The notes beneath the pieces are model-generated. The model had not been told where the DNA came from. It worked only from the letters and a program-made list of their open reading frames with translations, and searched no databases. Of a DNA stretch of 40,620 bases, positions 30,314-38,092 are shown one piece after another. A program made the translations under genes and the position numbers. The stretch lies in the IMG/VR virus record IMGVR_UViG_3300042294_001322, positions 1 through 40,620 of that record. One strand, given 5' to 3'. Position 1 is the stretch's first letter. Each line of letters opens with the position of its first letter. Source of the DNA: a virus.

Positions 30314-31812
30314 CAGTCACTCACTCCAAAATATGTGAACACTGGATCGTTCACGGGCTTCTCTGGGTTTCGCAAAGCGTGTCGCACAGCAATGGCCAGT
30401 GCCATCACTGCATCTTGCTCCAGCTTCTTATCATCCAATTTGTAGGTGAGGAGTTGCCTTCGCATCTCATCCCACGCACCGCCAGTTGGCAGTTCGATTT
30501 GTCCCTTGTCTAGGACCGCCTTCAAGTCATTAAGGAGTTCCACCTTCTTCGCCTTAGTCCCACCGAAGTCAAAGCCTCGGAGCGGGCGGATGATGCTGAA
30601 CTCCTGTTGGAATAGTCGTCCACCGAGTCCTGTGGAATCGACGATGGTGGTGCAGTACGCACCGTCTTGCTGGTAGAGGAGGTGTCCTTCGCGGACCATG
30701 TTCACGACGGCAGAGATGCTCTGCTTGCCGCCACGCTTTCTAATCCGCGTGCCGCGAAGGAGTTTTCTGTCAGTGATGTCGAGTGTGATCGCCCACGTTG
30801 CGTCATGTGAAATCCCTGGGTCTACACCCTGGACATACTTATGGTGACGTGTCGGGCCTAACTCTGCGACTCCTGATTTGAATACTGCCTGAATGGACTG
30901 GGACCAGAAGAATGCGTCCCTAGCCTCAATGAAGAATCCGTCAATGTTCTGGGGGATGAGGTACTCGGCTTGCTGCCGAACAACGTCATCAAAGTTCTCC
31001 TGGGTTAACCCGTACCCAATGTTATCACGAGTGGACAATCGGAACGAGATGAACTTGTCGTCGCGGGCTGGGTTGTCGGGGTTCCCCTTCTCCCACAGGT
31101 CCGCGTATTCGTTGAACCCCTCAGTCGGCGTTCCAATGAAGTGGAGTGGTCCGCCAGTGGAGAGTCGTCGGAGGTTGAGCACCTCTTGGTAGATCATCAG
31201 CAAGTGCGGCTCAAACGCTGCCTCGTCAAACGAGATGCCGTTCATGTCCTTACCAAGGAGAGCCTTGGCTCGATCCTGTGTAGTTCGGAAGTGGATGCTC
31301 GCTCCGCCCACGATAGGGTTGAACTTGATCCACGGATACTCACCGCGATACTTCTTGGTGGTCTCTACGATCTTACCAAGTTCCTTGACCATCGGGCAAC
31401 CACGACCTTTTTGGGCGGGGTGCTGGCCAGTGAGGATGGTCTCAATTTCTCGGAAGACTAGCTCTGCGGTCTCCTGCTGGATACCGATGTGGAACCAGTC
31501 ATAGGGAGAGTCTAGCCACGCAAGGTGGGACTGGGAATCACCATATTTCGGGTTTGGAAGTCCCAGTTTGTACAAGGCGTGGTGGAAACAGACCACCGCC
31601 ATTGCCATCGTTTTGCCCGCACGGTTGCCAGCGGATACGACTGTTGTGATGTATTTCGGTCGATACCCAGATTCATCGCGCTCGGAGCAGGACTTCCACC
31701 ATGCAACCTGTCCAGGATTTCCCTGGATGCCAAGCCACCTGCGAGCAAAGAACTCGATGTCAGAGCGACCACGAGCCAGATCGACCGCAACCTCATTGGC
31801 TAGTTGCTTCAA
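30313..31812 (-). CDS. terL: Terminase large subunit, 499 aa
   Basis: DNA-packaging motor and nuclease. ATPase: Walker A SAGNRAGKT (60-68), Walker B GISFDEA (192-198), and the coupling segment LHFIGTPTEGFNEY. RNase-H-like nuclease: GVDPG (329-333), Asp392 in TIVDSTG and Asp467 in LEQDAVMALA. I place the start at TTG 31812, overlapping the previous stop as TTGA, the same arrangement as the gene at 32743. The frame stays open to 31878, also without an ATG. Followed directly by the portal. Confidence 0.93.
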   Translation of the reverse strand: MKQLANEVAVDLARGRSDIEFFARRWLGIQGNPGQVAWWKSCSERDESGYRPKYITTVVSAGNRAGKTMAMAVVCFHHALYKLGLPNPKYGDSQSHLAWLDSPYDWFHIGIQQETAELVFREIETILTGQHPAQKGRGCPMVKELGKIVETTKKYRGEYPWIKFNPIVGGASIHFRTTQDRAKALLGKDMNGISFDEAAFEPHLLMIYQEVLNLRRLSTGGPLHFIGTPTEGFNEYADLWEKGNPDNPARDDKFISFRLSTRDNIGYGLTQENFDDVVRQQAEYLIPQNIDGFFIEARDAFFWSQSIQAVFKSGVAELGPTRHHKYVQGVDPGISHDATWAITLDITDRKLLRGTRIRKRGGKQSISAVVNMVREGHLLYQQDGAYCTTIVDSTGLGGRLFQQEFSIIRPLRGFDFGGTKAKKVELLNDLKAVLDKGQIELPTGGAWDEMRRQLLTYKLDDKKLEQDAVMALAIAVRHALRNPEKPVNDPVFTYFGVSD

Positions 31813-32108
31813 GCCTTGTTGCGCTTGCTGATCGCGGCTGCCTTTGCACGGGCATCCGTCTTGCTGCTGGCGCCCCAAGCCTGAAGGCTAAGGAGCAAGC
31901 GCGTCGGTCGACCTTTCGAATCACGCTCTGGACCAGGCATACCGCCCATGCGGGCGAGGAATGAAGCTCGTCGGGGATTGTCCCCACTCTTGACAGGAGC
32001 CTTCAGTGTGCCGCCAGTCTGCGCCTTGTAGGACGCGCGACCCTTGGCATTGAGTCCGCCCTGCGGATTCTTGCCTTCCTTGCGTTGCCATGCAGCACTC
32101 TTGGGCAT
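31809..32108 (-). CDS. Small basic phage protein, 99 aa
   Basis: Lys/Arg/Gly-rich with AWQRKEGKNPQGGLNAKGRA, SGDNPRRASFLARMGGMPGP and GRPTRLLLSLQAWGASSK. I recall similar small proteins near the terminase or capsid genes of many environmental phages, with no known function. A structural, DNA-binding or small-terminase-like role is possible. GAAGGAG precedes ATG 32108, and the stop overlaps the terminase start. Confidence 0.65.
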   Translation of the reverse strand: MPKSAAWQRKEGKNPQGGLNAKGRASYKAQTGGTLKAPVKSGDNPRRASFLARMGGMPGPERDSKGRPTRLLLSLQAWGASSKTDARAKAAAISKRNKA

Positions 32109-32743
32109 CAGATAACTCCTTCGGCAGCAGCCGAATTCATGTGGTGGGTATCGTGGACAACTTGGCCATCAACTGGGTGGAATGGTCCACCAAGGTCACG
32201 CCAGAAGATTGCGTCTGCAAGGTCTGGGTTTGCCTTGCCCATGTCCGTTGTCCATCGGGCGGTTGTTGGGCGGTGCATCACCTGGGTGTAGTTCAGAATT
32301 CCGTACCCATCAGGAATGATGCGGTCTGCTCCATTGGTTTCTTCTCGGTACCCTGTACGCTGTTGCGTACAGTATACAGCGCCCCAATCGGGGTTGTCAA
32401 GTAGAGCCTTGAGCATGACCTCAAACTTGGTCTCTGAGGGCATGGAGCCATTGTCCACATAGACAATGGCATCCGCCTTCGTCCTGTCCAGTACGTAGTT
32501 AATCTTGTTGGAGTATGGGATAACCGCATATCGGTTACCATCTCGTGGCGTTGGCAAGAGGATGGGGGTCACGTTCACGCGCCAGAGTTTGTCTAGGGCC
32601 GCGCTCGCAACGTCAAAGTCATCTTGCCCTTCGCACATAATCCAAATCTCATCTGGAATCTTGCTAGAGGTTAGGACTCGCTCAATGAGCGGATAGGTAT
32701 TCTCGTGTCGACCGTACATGGTCATGATGACCGCGAGCTTCAA
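32108..32743 (-). CDS. GT-A (GT2-like) glycosyltransferase-like protein, 211 aa
   Basis: Starts LAVIMTMYGRHENTYPLIERVL, the nucleotide-binding opening of GT-A enzymes, and has VYVDNGSMP (94-102) where the metal-binding DxD would be; Asp-Asn-Gly is a variation that leaves activity uncertain. The C-terminal FHPVDGQVVHDTHH might supply the late His/Asp ligands. Start is TTG in TTGA overlap with the cytidylyltransferase gene, and AAGGG lies upstream. The pair could make and transfer an activated alditol or sugar phosphate. An internal promoter-like site lies at 32371-32400. Confidence 0.68.
   Translation of the reverse strand: MKLAVIMTMYGRHENTYPLIERVLTSSKIPDEIWIMCEGQDDFDVASAALDKLWRVNVTPILLPTPRDGNRYAVIPYSNKINYVLDRTKADAIVYVDNGSMPSETKFEVMLKALLDNPDWGAVYCTQQRTGYREETNGADRIIPDGYGILNYTQVMHRPTTARWTTDMGKANPDLADAIFWRDLGGPFHPVDGQVVHDTHHMNSAAAEGVI
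32353..32400 (-). promoter_or_regulatory. Promoter-like site with overlapping palindrome inside a gene
   Basis: Minus strand: TTGACA (32400-32395), 18-bp spacer, TATACT (32376-32371), 11 of 12 consensus bases. An 8-bp inverted repeat, CTGTACGC/GCGTACAG with a 4-nt loop (32353-32372), overlaps the -10 and start point like an operator. It would feed the small basic gene, terminase, portal and downstream genes. One such promoter match could arise by chance in 40 kb, so it is a candidate. Confidence 0.4.
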
Positions 32744-33171
32744 CCCTTAATTCTCCTAATGATCTCGCTGGTAGAGATGCCCTCGGTGTACGGGATGTAG
32801 AGCATCTCAATGCCCTTCTCATCCAGCCACGGCTGGCTGACGTTCAACTGCTTCAAAAGGCTCTCTCCAGTCCAGTCATCGCCGTGGGCAATGTACTTGA
32901 TCTTGCAGTCAACTGGCATCGTGTTGATGGTGATCCAACTGTCTTCGTTCCCGATGTTGACAAAAACCTTGTCTACGAATCTACACGCCTCAACCGCGTC
33001 GTAACGCTCCGCGAGGGAAAGGATCGGCTGCCGCTTATACCGAGCGGCAAACTGATCCGTGTTTAGTGCGACGACAACCTTGCCGTACTCGGCACATCGG
33101 CTAAGGAAATTGATGTGCCCTGAGTGGAAGAGGTCAAATGTTCCGCCGACATAGACCCAATTGTCGGACAT
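32740..33171 (-). CDS. Cytidylyltransferase-family nucleotidyltransferase, TagD-like, 143 aa
   Basis: YVGGTFDLFHSGHINFL (7-23) holds the HxGH signature, and GISTSEIIRRI near residues 131-141 the second (ISTSE) motif of the glycerol-3-phosphate cytidylyltransferase/HldE group. These enzymes join CTP or ATP to a phosphorylated alditol or sugar. Length fits TagD. It makes a nucleotide-activated donor, perhaps for the glycosyltransferase it is coupled to (TTGA). TagD products go into teichoic acids, so host-wall change is as possible as virion decoration. Confidence 0.8.
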   Translation of the reverse strand: MSDNWVYVGGTFDLFHSGHINFLSRCAEYGKVVVALNTDQFAARYKRQPILSLAERYDAVEACRFVDKVFVNIGNEDSWITINTMPVDCKIKYIAHGDDWTGESLLKQLNVSQPWLDEKGIEMLYIPYTEGISTSEIIRRIKG

Positions 33172-34316
33172 TAGCCCTTCTTCTGGACGCCGTACTCAGT
33201 GGAGTTAGGGTCAAGAGCCTTGACGACGATCTGGAGGGCAGACGCCAAGCCTGCGCTGATGATCGTTCGGAAGTCGCCGCCGTTGATGTCCAGGAGCGGG
33301 ATGCCCAAACCAAGTGCGACCGAGATCGACACGGTGAGGAACGTCCGAACTGCATCAAGCAGCATCTCGTCAATCTTGCTGTTGTCTGCGATGTACTTGA
33401 ACCATGCGCCAATCTTACCCACGGTGGTCTTCTCCTTCTTAGCGGCCTCAGCCGCGCTTCCTGCCAGAGCCAGACCCTTTGCTCCGATTGATGCCCAGTC
33501 GACCTTTTCCAGGGCTTTTACAGCCACATCCAACTCGGATGGTGTCTTAGTACCAGATTCTACTTTTCGAGCCTCTACGGGCTTCGTAGGTGCCTCTACG
33601 TTGATTGTGGCAGCCACTGGAGCGACCACTGGGGCAGGGGCAACCACTGGCACAGCGATTGGCGCTGGAGCGGCAACCTTGCCTGGGTGGGTGACGATGA
33701 GGAGCGCCTTGAAGTCAGCCTTCAACTTGCCAGCCTTGACCTTGCTGTTGGCGATCTGGCGCAACTGCGCCTCAGTCACTGGTACGCCGAACTTCTCCGC
33801 AGCGACCTTCTCATCGCGCGTTGGACACGCCCACTGCCAGCCGTGATCTTCGCACCAGCCAGCGGAAGTCATGTGGCCGTAGCCGAGCTTGATCTTCTCT
33901 GGCTTCTGCTTCGACCACCACTTGTGCCAGCGGTCGTGCCACGCCGAGATCTTTACGCCTGCTGGGTATTGCACAGGCTGTTGCACCCAGACCATCAACG
34001 CCGCGCCAGCCTTGGCAGCGGCAACGGCGTCTTCCCAACTCTTTGCGTAGCGAGCCTTGCCACCTAGGTGCGCGATGACCTTGACTGCCTCTGGAAGGGA
34101 GCCGCCGTTATCGCTGACGCCTTGCTTATCGACGCGCTTGAGTGCAGCCTTCTGCGCCGCAACACCCTGGGCCGCGCTGTAATCTACCGTGTAGCCAGAG
34201 GCCCACGAGACAGCAGCAGCGCAAGACGACCATGTGCAGTCATCAAGGATCTGCTTGGCGCCCTTCTGCTGGGCTTCTGCGTCAGAGTAGAGTTGCGACT
34301 TGACCCGATATTGCAT
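33171..34316 (-). CDS. Endolysin: cysteine-peptidase domain plus holin-like C-terminus, 381 aa
   Basis: Residues 15-160 look like a papain-fold peptidase: Cys27/Cys32 in DDCTWSSCAAAVSWASG, His148 in LGYGHMTSAGW, and further Cys155 and Cys164. This is similar in layout to N-terminal peptidase domains of actinophage lysins. A Pro/Ala/Val-rich linker (about 212-255) follows. Residues 300-381 hold two membrane helices (about 325-342 and 351-368) separated by LLDINGGDFR, a pattern like r1t-type holins. So lysin and holin-like parts share one chain. AAGGA lies before ATG 34316; a 56-aa holin gene lies just upstream. Confidence 0.7.
   Translation of the reverse strand: MQYRVKSQLYSDAEAQQKGAKQILDDCTWSSCAAAVSWASGYTVDYSAAQGVAAQKAALKRVDKQGVSDNGGSLPEAVKVIAHLGGKARYAKSWEDAVAAAKAGAALMVWVQQPVQYPAGVKISAWHDRWHKWWSKQKPEKIKLGYGHMTSAGWCEDHGWQWACPTRDEKVAAEKFGVPVTEAQLRQIANSKVKAGKLKADFKALLIVTHPGKVAAPAPIAVPVVAPAPVVAPVAATINVEAPTKPVEARKVESGTKTPSELDVAVKALEKVDWASIGAKGLALAGSAAEAAKKEKTTVGKIGAWFKYIADNSKIDEMLLDAVRTFLTVSISVALGLGIPLLDINGGDFRTIISAGLASALQIVVKALDPNSTEYGVQKKG
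33563..33606 (-). repeat. Shared element within the endolysin linker
   Basis: CTTTTCGAG (33563-33571), 18 bp, GTGCCTCTACGTTGATT (33590-33606), as at 19954-19997. Its left half (33565-33589) also matches 282-306 at 23 of 25 bases. On the minus strand it encodes INVEAPTKPVEARK, and contains GTAGAGGC twice. Confidence 0.65.
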
Positions 34317-34319
34317 TCT

Positions 34320-34490
34320 TTAATCCTTCCAGCGTAGTGGCCCAGTAAGGAACCACACTAGCGTCAGACCCGTGAAGATTGCTGACATGGTGTCTTTTGT
34401 TGCCCCGTCTGGCAGTACGACTACCGCGAAGAGCAAACCGAGGATCGTCCATGATCCACCGACGAGATCGTTAATAATGCGTGAAATCAT
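34320..34490 (-). CDS. Small holin, 56 aa
   Basis: Two membrane helices (about residues 13-27 and 35-50) joined by a short polar turn (LPDGATKDT), a basic N-terminus and a WKD end: class II holin layout. It is ATGA-coupled to the secreted Pro/Thr-rich gene and ends three bases before the endolysin start, the standard holin-endolysin order. It should form membrane lesions that time lysis. Confidence 0.65.
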   Translation of the reverse strand: MISRIINDLVGGSWTILGLLFAVVVLPDGATKDTMSAIFTGLTLVWFLTGPLRWKD

Positions 34491-35227
34491 TTCTTTCTCC
34501 CTGTGTTGGAGGCTGCGACAGCAGCCGCTGCTGCTTGGGCTACCTGGCTTACGATGATTGCCACCGCAACTGGTTGAGCCTGCTTCTTCTCCTCGACCGA
34601 GAGATCATTGCCTAATGTGGTGAGTGCTGAGACTGCCCCCCCAAGCGCCTGGGCTACTGCGTCCGCTGGCCCTTCAGGAGCCACGCTAGGACTTGGAACT
34701 GGTTCAGGACTCGGAGTGACTTCTTCGCTTGGAGTCGGGCTTGGAGTCGGCGTTCCGCTTTGTTCTGGACTAGGATCTGGAGTTCGCGTTGGAGTTGGTG
34801 ATGGTCGCTCACTCGGAACTACCGTTGGGGTAGGGCTTGGCGTAGGCTGCGGAGTTTCAGTCGGAGTTGGATCTGGGCTTGGCGTCGGCTCTTCAGTCGG
34901 AGTCGGAGTCGGCTCTGGTGTAGGCTCTGGCGTCGGCTCAGGCGTCGGGCTGGGTGTAGGCTCTGGCGTCGGCTCAAGGCTAGGCTCCGCACTCGCGCTC
35001 GGCAATGGGGTCGGCTCCACTGGTACTGGATCCCACGGTCGATTTGGCAGACAAATCTGCGTCCACGGATCTGGTTCGTCCGCCCACCAGAATGGACCCC
35101 ATAGTTTCCACTCCCCCGTGTACGGATTCGTTCCCCCGCACCAGATTTCCTGCTGGTTTGCATAAGCAATTCTTGGAAGAACAAGGCTTACTGCGACTAG
35201 AAGTACCAATAAGGCTGCGGAACGCAA
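34487..35227 (-). CDS. Secreted Pro/Thr-repeat protein with C-terminal hydrophobic helix, 246 aa
   Basis: A clear signal peptide (1-23, [23 protein letters not shown]) is followed by an aromatic two-Cys region (24-65), a long PTPEP-type repeat (72-185), a helical segment and a C-terminal hydrophobic stretch (216-240) ending in RKK. The repeat resembles cell-wall-spanning linkers. Being first in the lysis cassette and coupled to the holin, it may help lysis in a thick or lipid-coated envelope; a surface protein blocking superinfection is another option. TTG start with GGAG seven bases upstream. I know no family with this layout. Confidence 0.65.
   Translation of the reverse strand: MRSAALLVLLVAVSLVLPRIAYANQQEIWCGGTNPYTGEWKLWGPFWWADEPDPWTQICLPNRPWDPVPVEPTPLPSASAEPSLEPTPEPTPSPTPEPTPEPTPEPTPTPTEEPTPSPDPTPTETPQPTPSPTPTVVPSERPSPTPTRTPDPSPEQSGTPTPSPTPSEEVTPSPEPVPSPSVAPEGPADAVAQALGGAVSALTTLGNDLSVEEKKQAQPVAVAIIVSQVAQAAAAAVAASNTGRKK
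34673..35014 (-). repeat. PT-rich coding repeat
   Basis: About 340 bp of short imperfect repeats (6-12 bp units such as GAGCCTACACCC) encoding alternating Pro with Thr, Glu or Ser. Such repeats change length easily by slippage, so copy number may vary between related phages. On the plus strand the same DNA reads as a Gly/Val/Ser-rich frame, which is a shadow. Confidence 0.75.
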
Positions 35228-35716
35228 TCATGACTCCGATTCTCCGACCCCTAATGGTTTGATTTCCGTTGCTTCAATGATCTGGTAGGTGGCACCTCCG
35301 CCCAGAATGCCCGCAAGTTGCAGTGCAACCTCACGATCTGCGCCCTTTTCCTGGCGTCGGTCGATCATTTCCTGTGCACGAAGGCCTTCTGCCAGCGTTG
35401 GGGTCAAATCCCCCTCCTGAACCGCGCTGTGTACGTAGTCTCGTACCAGCATTGCCAGGTCGCCCGTTGCCTTGATGGTCTTCTTCTGCTTCTGTAGGTG
35501 CTTTACTGCGGAGATACGCTTGTGTTCGTGGTCTTCGGTGAGGTGATCACGCTTGTGCTTGCCAAGAGTGATGCGGGAGATGTAGTGCCCAGCGTCCGCA
35601 AGCCACTTCGAGAGCTGCACATCGGACATTCCGTCGCGCATCTTCTTGTTGACTGCCTCAACCAGTGGGCTGCGGCAAACGTGGCAGCCCGTGAGGACTG
35701 GTGCGAGGTCAGTCAC
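35228..35716 (-). CDS. Candidate small terminase or DNA-binding protein, 162 aa
   Basis: The N-terminus has CHVCRS (11-16) and then a helix-turn-helix-like segment (MSDVQLSKWLADAGHYISRITLGKHKRDHL, in which the second helix contacts DNA), followed by basic residues and long helices suited to oligomerisation. This is like small terminase subunits of several actinophages. It lies about 3.5 kb upstream of the large subunit, with lysis and sugar genes in between, which is unusual. A regulatory protein is the alternative. GTG start, eight-base overlap with the gene before. Confidence 0.5.
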   Translation of the reverse strand: MTDLAPVLTGCHVCRSPLVEAVNKKMRDGMSDVQLSKWLADAGHYISRITLGKHKRDHLTEDHEHKRISAVKHLQKQKKTIKATGDLAMLVRDYVHSAVQEGDLTPTLAEGLRAQEMIDRRQEKGADREVALQLAGILGGGATYQIIEATEIKPLGVGESES

Positions 35717-35918
35717 GTGACTCCAGTGCGGCAGTCAGCGCGAGCAGCGCGTCCGTTCGAGTTGCGCCAGTTGCGCGCTGCTTTGGCTCATCCCAAGAGT
35801 TTGGCAGTCCAGCGTCAGCAGTCCACACGCCGTCAATCTGATCTAGCAGAACGACCTGCCAGCCGTGAACATCAGCGGCGGCCATTGCTGCGTCCAGTGC
35901 CTGAAGTTCAGCATCCAT
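35709..35918 (-). CDS. Hypothetical protein, 69 aa
   Basis: Acidic, Ala/Leu-rich, with one strand-like centre (GWQVVLLDQIDGVWTADAG) between helices. TAATG overlap with the tail-fibre gene. Possibly a small chaperone or accessory for the fibre because of adjacency; nothing in sequence proves it. Confidence 0.55.
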   Translation of the reverse strand: MDAELQALDAAMAAADVHGWQVVLLDQIDGVWTADAGLPNSWDEPKQRATGATRTDALLALTAALESRD

Positions 35919-37663
35919 TACGCACCCACCCGTGCAACACTCAGCACTGGGTATGCGCCAGCAAGTGTTGATGTATTCAGTGCGCCACCAGAGTTTTGTC
36001 GCGCGTTCATCTGGACGGTATCGCCCACGTCAAGATAGAGGTTTGTTGAAATAGACAAACTTGTTTCGTTGGCAGGAGATGCGGCAACCTGAGTCGATGC
36101 AACCACACTTCCGTTTACTAGGAGAGTCATACCGCGACGAGAAGTTGCATTTGCAGCAAAGCCAACAGCGCCTTGGATGTTATAAACACCAGACTGACCA
36201 ATAACGATGTTGTCATCTGCATCGCTAAACCAGGAATGAGGGTCATACGAGTTAGTGGTAGCCGTGCTGCTTGCGGTATCCAATGCAATTTTTGTGTCCG
36301 AGTTATTTCCCAGCGATTGCGTTCCAGATGCACGAGTAGCTCTACAGATCCAGAGCGAGTTATCTCCATTAATATTTAAATCATTAAACGTGACATCGCT
36401 GCTGGTAGCAACGGCCTGTCCGATGGCAACGGTCTTTGCGGCAGCATTGGCATCCGCACCAGTGACGGTGACGCCAGTGCCAGCGGCAAGGGTGGCAACG
36501 AAGTTTCCGCTCGTAATGCTGCTTGTAGCGTGGGTGTGGACGTCAGAGGCATAACTTGCGCTTAGTCCAACAGTGACAACACCAGCGGTGTCGGTTGACG
36601 CCGTGATCGGTGCCGTGCCGTTGACGGCGGTGACGTAGGTTCCAGCGGCCTGGTACGGGTGAGTGTGGACAGATGCCGCAATGCCAGCACTGGCAATGGA
36701 CGATTTAGTCCAGAGGCTGCTTGAGGTCTTGTATTGAATGATGTCCCCATCAGACGGGCTTGCCGCAGAGACATCGTGGAGTTCGTCTAGTTCGTAGCCG
36801 TTTTGTACCTTGACAAGAATAGATCCGTTGTTTGATTGAACTCGGACCACAACACCAAGGTATACTGCGTGGCTTGGCTCTGCTGGCGGGGTTACGAATA
36901 CCAGCGAGCCAGGAGTATTCCCTAGCCAGACGGCTGCACCAGCGGTGGTTGCAGAGGTATCGATGTCGGTGAGATACCCAGCCTCAATGACGTACCCAAA
37001 TGCATCCGTTGCAATCGCTTCGGCGGTAATGCCAAGCGTCTTAGAGGAAGATGCCTCGGATGTTGCGGAGGCAAGAGAGATCAGCGCATTGTCGCCAGTC
37101 GCGCCAGACACATACACCGCAGAACCCTTCGGAATCGTGGTACCAGTCGTGTTCTTGACGAAGAAGCGGACGACCTGTGCGTTGGTAGCGGCGGTGGCCC
37201 CAGTGATCGCGCTCTGGTCAATGCCGACCGTGATGGCGGTGGTGCCAGAGGTGGTGATTGGGGCGGCACCAGTGATGGAGGTGATGTACGTGCCAAACGG
37301 CTGGTAGGTGCCATCGTGAAGGTGGCTGGTCGTAGAGTAGTTTGCGTTAAGGCTAATGGTTGAGGTACCAGCGGCAGTCGCAACGCTGATTGGCGTTGTG
37401 CCAATAATCGTTGGCGCACCAGGGAATCCAAGGGCAGTACCAGTAAGAGTAATGTCACCAACCGTAAGGCTAGACATCTGGATAACCCCAGTCGTCGGGG
37501 TTTCGGTAATGACTACCGAACCATCGGAGATCTGCAACGCCCAGTCCACAAGGAACTCCTCATGGAACGCATCTGGGAACGTGTGGGTAGAACCAGCCGC
37601 GCCGACGAAATCATTGTTTCGCCAGCGGGTGTTGATTACCTTGGTTGAGGTGAAGCGGGACAA
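35918..37663 (-). CDS. Tail fibre / receptor-binding protein, 581 aa
   Basis: Low-complexity Ser/Thr/Ala/Gly beta-strand repeats fill most of the protein. Two related units, SITGAAPITTSGTTAITVGI (about 130) and AVNGTAPITASTD (about 350), each follow an HDGTY or HTHPYQ His-containing segment, typical of fibre shafts that bind metal. The last 140 residues (SGVYNIQGAVGF, MTLLVNGSVVAS, NLYLDVGDTVQM) resemble a C1q/TNF-like trimeric head. It probably binds the host surface. TTG start after GAAGGGAAAG; no ATG nearby. Confidence 0.75.
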   Translation of the reverse strand: MSRFTSTKVINTRWRNNDFVGAAGSTHTFPDAFHEEFLVDWALQISDGSVVITETPTTGVIQMSSLTVGDITLTGTALGFPGAPTIIGTTPISVATAAGTSTISLNANYSTTSHLHDGTYQPFGTYITSITGAAPITTSGTTAITVGIDQSAITGATAATNAQVVRFFVKNTTGTTIPKGSAVYVSGATGDNALISLASATSEASSSKTLGITAEAIATDAFGYVIEAGYLTDIDTSATTAGAAVWLGNTPGSLVFVTPPAEPSHAVYLGVVVRVQSNNGSILVKVQNGYELDELHDVSAASPSDGDIIQYKTSSSLWTKSSIASAGIAASVHTHPYQAAGTYVTAVNGTAPITASTDTAGVVTVGLSASYASDVHTHATSSITSGNFVATLAAGTGVTVTGADANAAAKTVAIGQAVATSSDVTFNDLNINGDNSLWICRATRASGTQSLGNNSDTKIALDTASSTATTNSYDPHSWFSDADDNIVIGQSGVYNIQGAVGFAANATSRRGMTLLVNGSVVASTQVAASPANETSLSISTNLYLDVGDTVQMNARQNSGGALNTSTLAGAYPVLSVARVGA

Positions 37664-37666
37664 GGA

Positions 37667-37819
37667 CTACTTTCCCTTCGCGGTCTTGGCAGACTGCTTG
37701 AATGCCTTGGCGGTAGGGGCGCCCTTGCTACCAGGCTTACGCATCTTCTCGCCAGAGCCAGCTTCGATGCGCTTACGCTTGGCGTGGATGTTGGCGTACA
37801 GACCTGCTTTTGCTGGCAT
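37667..37819 (-). CDS. Small basic conserved phage protein, 50 aa
   Basis: Pattern AGLYANIHAKRKRIEAGSGE followed by KMRKPGSKGAPTAKAF. I recall close relatives in many environmental phages, usually near structural genes, function unknown. Lys/Arg-rich and probably a virion or DNA-associated protein. ATG 37819 follows GGGGATAAGTA, and the stop lies four bases before the fibre start. Confidence 0.75.
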   Translation of the reverse strand: MPAKAGLYANIHAKRKRIEAGSGEKMRKPGSKGAPTAKAFKQSAKTAKGK

Positions 37820-37822
37820 TAC

Positions 37823-38092
37823 TTATCCCCTTCGTCGAAAAACGCCACGCTCGTCGACTGGACGGCGCTCTGGCTTAGGCTTAGGTACTGGACGGCGCTC
37901 TGTCTTAAGCTTAGGCTTTGGAGCTGGGTAAACGTCAAAGAAATCTCGGTCTGGCTTACCGTATACGTCTTCCCGTGGTGGCTTTGGTGGCCTTGGCTCC
38001 ACTAGGCCAGATGCCTTTTTGCCCGCTGCTTTAGCTGCCGCAGCCTTACCAGCCTTTGTGTATGGGAACTTCTTCCCTCCGACCATTGGCAT
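37823..38092 (-). CDS. Small basic Pro/Lys-rich protein, 89 aa
   Basis: Starts PMVGGKKFPYTKAGKAAAAKAA, a segment I recall from small phage proteins of unknown role, then becomes a Pro/Arg/Lys-rich disordered tail with two similar units (KPKLKTERRPVPKPKPERRPV). Likely binds DNA or acidic protein by charge. TAATG overlap with the gene upstream. Confidence 0.65.
   Translation of the reverse strand: MPMVGGKKFPYTKAGKAAAAKAAGKKASGLVEPRPPKPPREDVYGKPDRDFFDVYPAPKPKLKTERRPVPKPKPERRPVDERGVFRRRG

Noticed and set aside
30313-31878. Terminase start at 31878
   Set aside because: That position is also TTG, and the extra 22 residues would overlap the previous gene by 70 bases; TTG 31812 gives the usual coupled overlap.
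34608-35165. Plus-strand Gly/Val/Ser-rich frame of 185 codons
   Set aside because: Reverse reading of the PT-rich repeat of the secreted protein; repeats keep the frame open by chance.
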